From the NCBI GenBank assembly GCA_937952095.1, contig CALFYG010000294.1, positions 1-8,673 of the forward strand: 8,673 nucleotides of DNA, given 5' to 3'. The stretch is from an uncultured Micrococcales bacterium. Its GTDB lineage: Bacteria > Actinomycetota > Actinomycetes > S36-B12 > UBA10799. Made by a program: the position numbers and the translations under genes. Positions 6,487 to 8,673 of this stretch are shown here, piece after piece (positions within the stretch are counted from its first letter, which is position 1; every line of letters starts with the position of its first letter). The notes beneath the pieces are model-generated. The model ran no database searches. It was not told the DNA's origin and was given only the letters and a program-made list of their open reading frames with translations.

Positions 6487-6506
6487 GCACCCCGCGGGTT
6501 CTCACG
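6482..6506. terminator. Hairpin spanning both stop codons of a convergent gene pair
   Basis: Arms CGTGAG (6482-6487) and CTCACG (6501-6506) pair perfectly. After a single C-T mismatch the inner arms ACCC (6489-6492) and GGGT (6496-6499) pair around a 3-nt CGC loop. The structure is nearly symmetric, so it folds on either strand and suits a bidirectional terminator. The BrkB stop (6484-6486) and the MaoC stop (6502-6504, minus strand) sit at mirrored positions in opposite arms. No T-tract follows on either side. Confidence 0.6.
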
Positions 6507-7368
6507 CCCCGGACACAACCACCACCGCGTTGAGATTCTCGCGCGACGACAGCCACACGGTCGGGCCCTCCGGCGCGTCCGCCACCGCCAGCGCGGCGCG
6601 AGCGGGAAGCAACACCGGCTTGAAGAAGCCCGCTTCGACCACGTACCGCGCGGGGAGGCGATCCTCCACCTGCGCCAGACACCGCGCGAGAGTCCACATC
6701 CCGTGCGCGATGGACGAGGGGAAGCCGAACAGTCGGGCGGCCAGCGGATGCATGTGGATCGGGTTGCGGTCCCCGGAGACCGACGCGTAGCGGCGGCCGA
6801 TGTCCGCGGGGATCTCCAGATCCTCGGTGGGCGTATCGATCGGGATCTCGGGCCAGTCACGTCGCGTGGCCGGTTCCCCGGACGTCGGGAGTTCCGCGCC
6901 CCGGCTCAGATAGGTGCTCGCTTCCTGCCAGACCTCAGAGTCATCAAGGGTGGCCGTCGTGATCACGTCGAACTCGGTGCCCCGAGGGTGCGACCGCGGC
7001 TCCCCCACGTGCACGCTCACCGCATACGTGCCCAGCGCGGGCAGTGGTCCGCGGACCTCGATCCGGTTGGCGATGTGCACCATCCCGAGAGAACCCATGG
7101 GGAAGTCCCGCGCCGTCATCAACTGCATGGCCAAGGGGAACCCCGCGAGGTGCAGCATGGCGGGGGGCAGATCCGGACCCACTCCCCCGCAGACGCTGCG
7201 GTACGCATGCACCTCTTCGGTAGTGAACCGCACCGTCGACAGGCGCAGACGACGCGTCGGGATGCGATCGCCCCCGCCCCACACCATGCCGGGCAGCAGC
7301 GAACCCGCCACGGCCCGCGCGTAGAGCATGGCGGTACCGGGCGGGGCGTTCAGTGTCTCGTCGGCCAC
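6502..7368 (-). CDS. HtdX-like (R)-3-hydroxyacyl dehydratase, MaoC/double hotdog
   Basis: This 288-residue double-hotdog protein resembles mycobacterial HtdX (Rv0241c, about 280 residues) along its length. HtdX-type enzymes dehydrate (R)-3-hydroxyacyl thioesters in fatty acid elongation, or hydrate enoyl thioesters in reverse. The C-terminal half holds the hydratase-2 motif YASVSGDRNPIHMHPLAA (194-211), with catalytic Asp200 and His205, followed by GFPSSIAHGMWT (215-226). The N-terminal hotdog (about 35-155) lacks the motif, as expected. FPLAMQLMTARDFPMGSLGMVHI (77-99) matches the equivalent HtdX segment in position. GTG7368 gives an N-terminus of HtdX-like length; ATG7329 would lose 13 residues. 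The frame continues open to 7653, but that part overlaps the divergent gene. No clear ribosome site is seen. HtdX in mycobacteria lies beside fabG4; that partner is not in this window. Acyl-chain preference is unknown. Confidence 0.88.
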   Translation of the reverse strand: MADETLNAPPGTAMLYARAVAGSLLPGMVWGGGDRIPTRRLRLSTVRFTTEEVHAYRSVCGGVGPDLPPAMLHLAGFPLAMQLMTARDFPMGSLGMVHIANRIEVRGPLPALGTYAVSVHVGEPRSHPRGTEFDVITTATLDDSEVWQEASTYLSRGAELPTSGEPATRRDWPEIPIDTPTEDLEIPADIGRRYASVSGDRNPIHMHPLAARLFGFPSSIAHGMWTLARCLAQVEDRLPARYVVEAGFFKPVLLPARAALAVADAPEGPTVWLSSRENLNAVVVVSGA

Positions 7369-7434
7369 ACCGCCATCTAACCCGTCCACACCTTCGGCGC
7401 GCCACGCTGCGGGCCGCCGGGAATGATGAGGTGC
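7369..7434. promoter_or_regulatory. Divergent intergenic region, no clear promoter seen
   Basis: These 66 nt separate the HtdX-like gene and the divergent membrane protein gene. They should hold promoters for both, but I find no clear TANNNT box at a suitable distance in either direction. The only symmetric element is the palindrome GGCGCGCC (7396-7403), which is expected by chance at this GC content. Confidence 0.3.
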
Positions 7435-8097
7435 ATGAGTGAGCAGCCCGCGGTGGACGGGGTGCCCTCCGCGGCGGCGATGGAGGCCCGCACCTCGTAC
7501 CAAGTGGCGGTGGTCGTGCTGGCCATCGCCACGATCCAGATGCTGCTGCCGGACCAGGTGACCATCGGCGCCAAGTGGCTGATACCTGCCATCGAGGTGA
7601 TCGGTGCACCCGCGGCGCTGATCATCATGCGCGCCTCGGGCCTGGCGTCGCACTGGATCCGACGCGGGATCACGGCCTTCCTGGGATTCCTGGTCCTGGC
7701 CAGTGTCCTCAACGCGGCCCTACTACTGGTCTCGATGCTTCGCGGGGTCGAGGACAGCGGCGGGGAACTGCTGTTCGCCGGCTTCGGGGTCCTGATCATC
7801 AACGTGCTCAGCTTCGGCATCGTGTACTGGTGGGTCGACGGCGGTGGGCCGTTCCAGCGCGCCGAGGGCCACGGCGCGAACTGGGATTTCCAGTTCCCCC
7901 AGCAGGCCAGCGGCATGGCCTGGACCCCCCGGCTGCCCGACTACTTGTTCACCGCGTACACCAACATCATCGCGTTCTCGCCCACCGACACCATGCCCCT
8001 GAGTCACCGGGCGAAGTTCCTGTTCACGGTGCAGTCGTCGGTCTCCCTCGTCACGATCCTCGTGACGGTGAGCCGGGCCATCAACCTCATCAACTGA
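7435..8097 (+). CDS. Multi-pass membrane protein with conserved AFSPTDTMPL segment, function unknown
   Basis: This 220-residue protein has hydrophobic segments at about 22-38, 46-66, 77-101, 112-134 and 195-215. A semi-polar stretch, DYLFTAYTNIIAFSPTDTMP (169-188), precedes the last helix. I recall actinobacterial membrane proteins of unknown function sharing this segment, a preceding D(G/R)GGP plus FQFPQ region (135-156) and an end like RAxNL. The arrangement of helix, re-entrant-looking loop with a T..AFSPTD core, then helix loosely recalls ion channel pores, but there is no canonical TVGYG filter, so channel activity is only a guess. ATG7435 (MSEQPA) is preferred; in-frame ATG7423 would add four residues, and neither has a well-spaced ribosome site. 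It lies 32 nt upstream of the glycerol facilitator gene on the same strand and may be co-transcribed with it. Confidence 0.8.
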   Translation: MSEQPAVDGVPSAAAMEARTSYQVAVVVLAIATIQMLLPDQVTIGAKWLIPAIEVIGAPAALIIMRASGLASHWIRRGITAFLGFLVLASVLNAALLLVSMLRGVEDSGGELLFAGFGVLIINVLSFGIVYWWVDGGGPFQRAEGHGANWDFQFPQQASGMAWTPRLPDYLFTAYTNIIAFSPTDTMPLSHRAKFLFTVQSSVSLVTILVTVSRAINLIN

Positions 8098-8129
8098 CAT
8101 CCGGCCGTCGATCCTGCTAGACCGTGTCC

Positions 8130-8673
8130 ATGCTCGAGAACTTCCAGACCATCACCATCAATGAGTTCATCGGTACCGCGATCCTCGTCCTCGTGGGGTG
8201 CGGCATCGGCGCCCTGGGGGCCCTGCCGAAGAGCCTCGGCTTCGGGGCGGCGAACTGGATGCTCACCGCCTTCGGCTGGGGTATGGCCGTCTTCGTGGGC
8301 GCCAGCGTGGCATGGGAGTCGGGCGCCCACCTGAATCCAGCAGTGACCGTCGCGCTCGCCCTCACCGGGAATGTGGCCTGGTCGACGGTCCCCTGGTACT
8401 TCCTCGGCGAGTTCAGCGGGGCGATCGTCGGCGGACTGCTCGTCTACATCGTGTACAAGAAGCAGTTCGACGACCACGATGAACTGCACACCACCGGCAG
8501 CATCTTCTACACCAAGCCGGGCGTGCGCTCGCTGGGCTGGAACGCCGTCAGCGAGGCGGTGGCGACCTTCGTGCTCGTCTACTGGATCATCCAGCAGGCC
8601 CCCTGGCAGCCAGCGGTGGAGGGACAGGCCCCCAACCTGGGCAACATCGGTCTGGGCTACGCCGGCGTCGCGT
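8130..8673 (+). CDS. glpF: MIP family aquaglyceroporin (GlpF-like), cut by the window end
   Basis: The frame from ATG8130 is open to the last base, giving 181 residues of a channel usually about 240-280 long. It would conduct glycerol and perhaps water across the inner membrane. The first half-pore motif is SGAHLNPAVTVALALTGN (64-81), with NPA at 69-71. Glu12 in the first helix (NEFIGTAILVLVG) is the usual family glutamate. YKKQFDDHDEL followed by FYTKPGVRSLGWNAVSEAVATFVLVY (109-151) resembles GlpF facilitators of Gram-positive bacteria more than water-selective aquaporins. The second NPA and the residues that separate glycerol from water channels lie beyond the window. No good ribosome site is seen. 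In many bacteria glpF precedes glpK and glpD; whether that holds here cannot be seen. Confidence 0.9.
   Translation, partial: MLENFQTITINEFIGTAILVLVGCGIGALGALPKSLGFGAANWMLTAFGWGMAVFVGASVAWESGAHLNPAVTVALALTGNVAWSTVPWYFLGEFSGAIVGGLLVYIVYKKQFDDHDELHTTGSIFYTKPGVRSLGWNAVSEAVATFVLVYWIIQQAPWQPAVEGQAPNLGNIGLGYAGVA

Noticed and set aside
7396..7403. GGCGCGCC palindrome as an operator in the divergent region
   Set aside because: An 8-nt G/C-only palindrome is common by chance at this base composition and has no flanking symmetry.
7369..7653. Upstream extension of the HtdX-like protein to 383 residues
   Set aside because: The added part runs opposite the divergent membrane protein gene and has no domain; GTG7368 gives the expected family length.
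1..8673. Defence island, prophage, insertion sequence, CRISPR array or RNA gene
   Set aside because: No transposase, integrase, phage, nuclease/helicase or toxin-antitoxin proteins, no regularly spaced repeats and no tRNA-like cloverleaf were seen; the genes look like ordinary chromosomal metabolism and membrane genes.

Overview
The window reads as a compact stretch of chromosome from a high-GC actinobacterium (Actinomycetota). The basis is the strongly G/C-ending codons and the gene content: a DUF4032 protein, a wax ester synthase/diacylglycerol acyltransferase (WS/DGAT), a double-hotdog MaoC protein resembling mycobacterial HtdX, a BrkB-type membrane protein, and an 'AFSPTDTMPL' membrane protein of a type I associate with actinobacteria. 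I cannot name the genus. There is no mobile element, tRNA, rRNA or CRISPR array. Genes are tightly packed, and every gap between called genes is under 80 nt. Only the first ~84 nt look different (about 52% GC).

Layout, left to right. (1) 85-915 (+) encodes a DUF4032 protein that lacks the kinase-like N-terminal half usual in this family. (2) 5453 down to 919 (-) is a four-gene co-directional run: a small three-helix membrane protein, an exported copper-dependent monooxygenase lipoprotein (PHM/DBH-like, all copper ligands present), a NylA/FAAH-like amidase, and a WS/DGAT acyltransferase. The last three genes are separated by only 19 and 26 nt and are probably one operon. (3) 5533-6486 (+) is a YihY/BrkB-family membrane protein, divergent from the operon. 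(4) 6502-7368 (-) is an HtdX-like (R)-hydroxyacyl dehydratase, convergent with BrkB. (5) 7435-8097 (+) is a multi-pass membrane protein of unknown function. (6) 8130 to the window edge (+) is the N-terminal two-thirds of an aquaglyceroporin (GlpF-like).

How the genes may work together. The operon suggests a lipid or amide theme. In animals PHM-type enzymes convert N-acylglycines towards fatty acid amides, amidase-signature enzymes such as FAAH hydrolyse fatty amides to free fatty acids, and WS/DGAT stores acyl groups as wax or triacylglycerol. The HtdX-like dehydratase and the glycerol facilitator nearby fit lipid metabolism loosely. This is a hypothesis from gene order, not something the sequence proves.

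Structure beyond the genes. Both convergent gene pairs carry an inverted repeat overlapping the stop codons. At 6482-6506 the two stop codons sit symmetrically in opposite arms of one hairpin. At 871-933 the same 12-mer encodes Leu-Glu-Leu-Asp near the C-terminus of both facing proteins. TANNNT boxes 6-7 nt upstream of two operon genes suggest possible leaderless transcripts. I found no clear evidence of a wholly new defence or mobile system.
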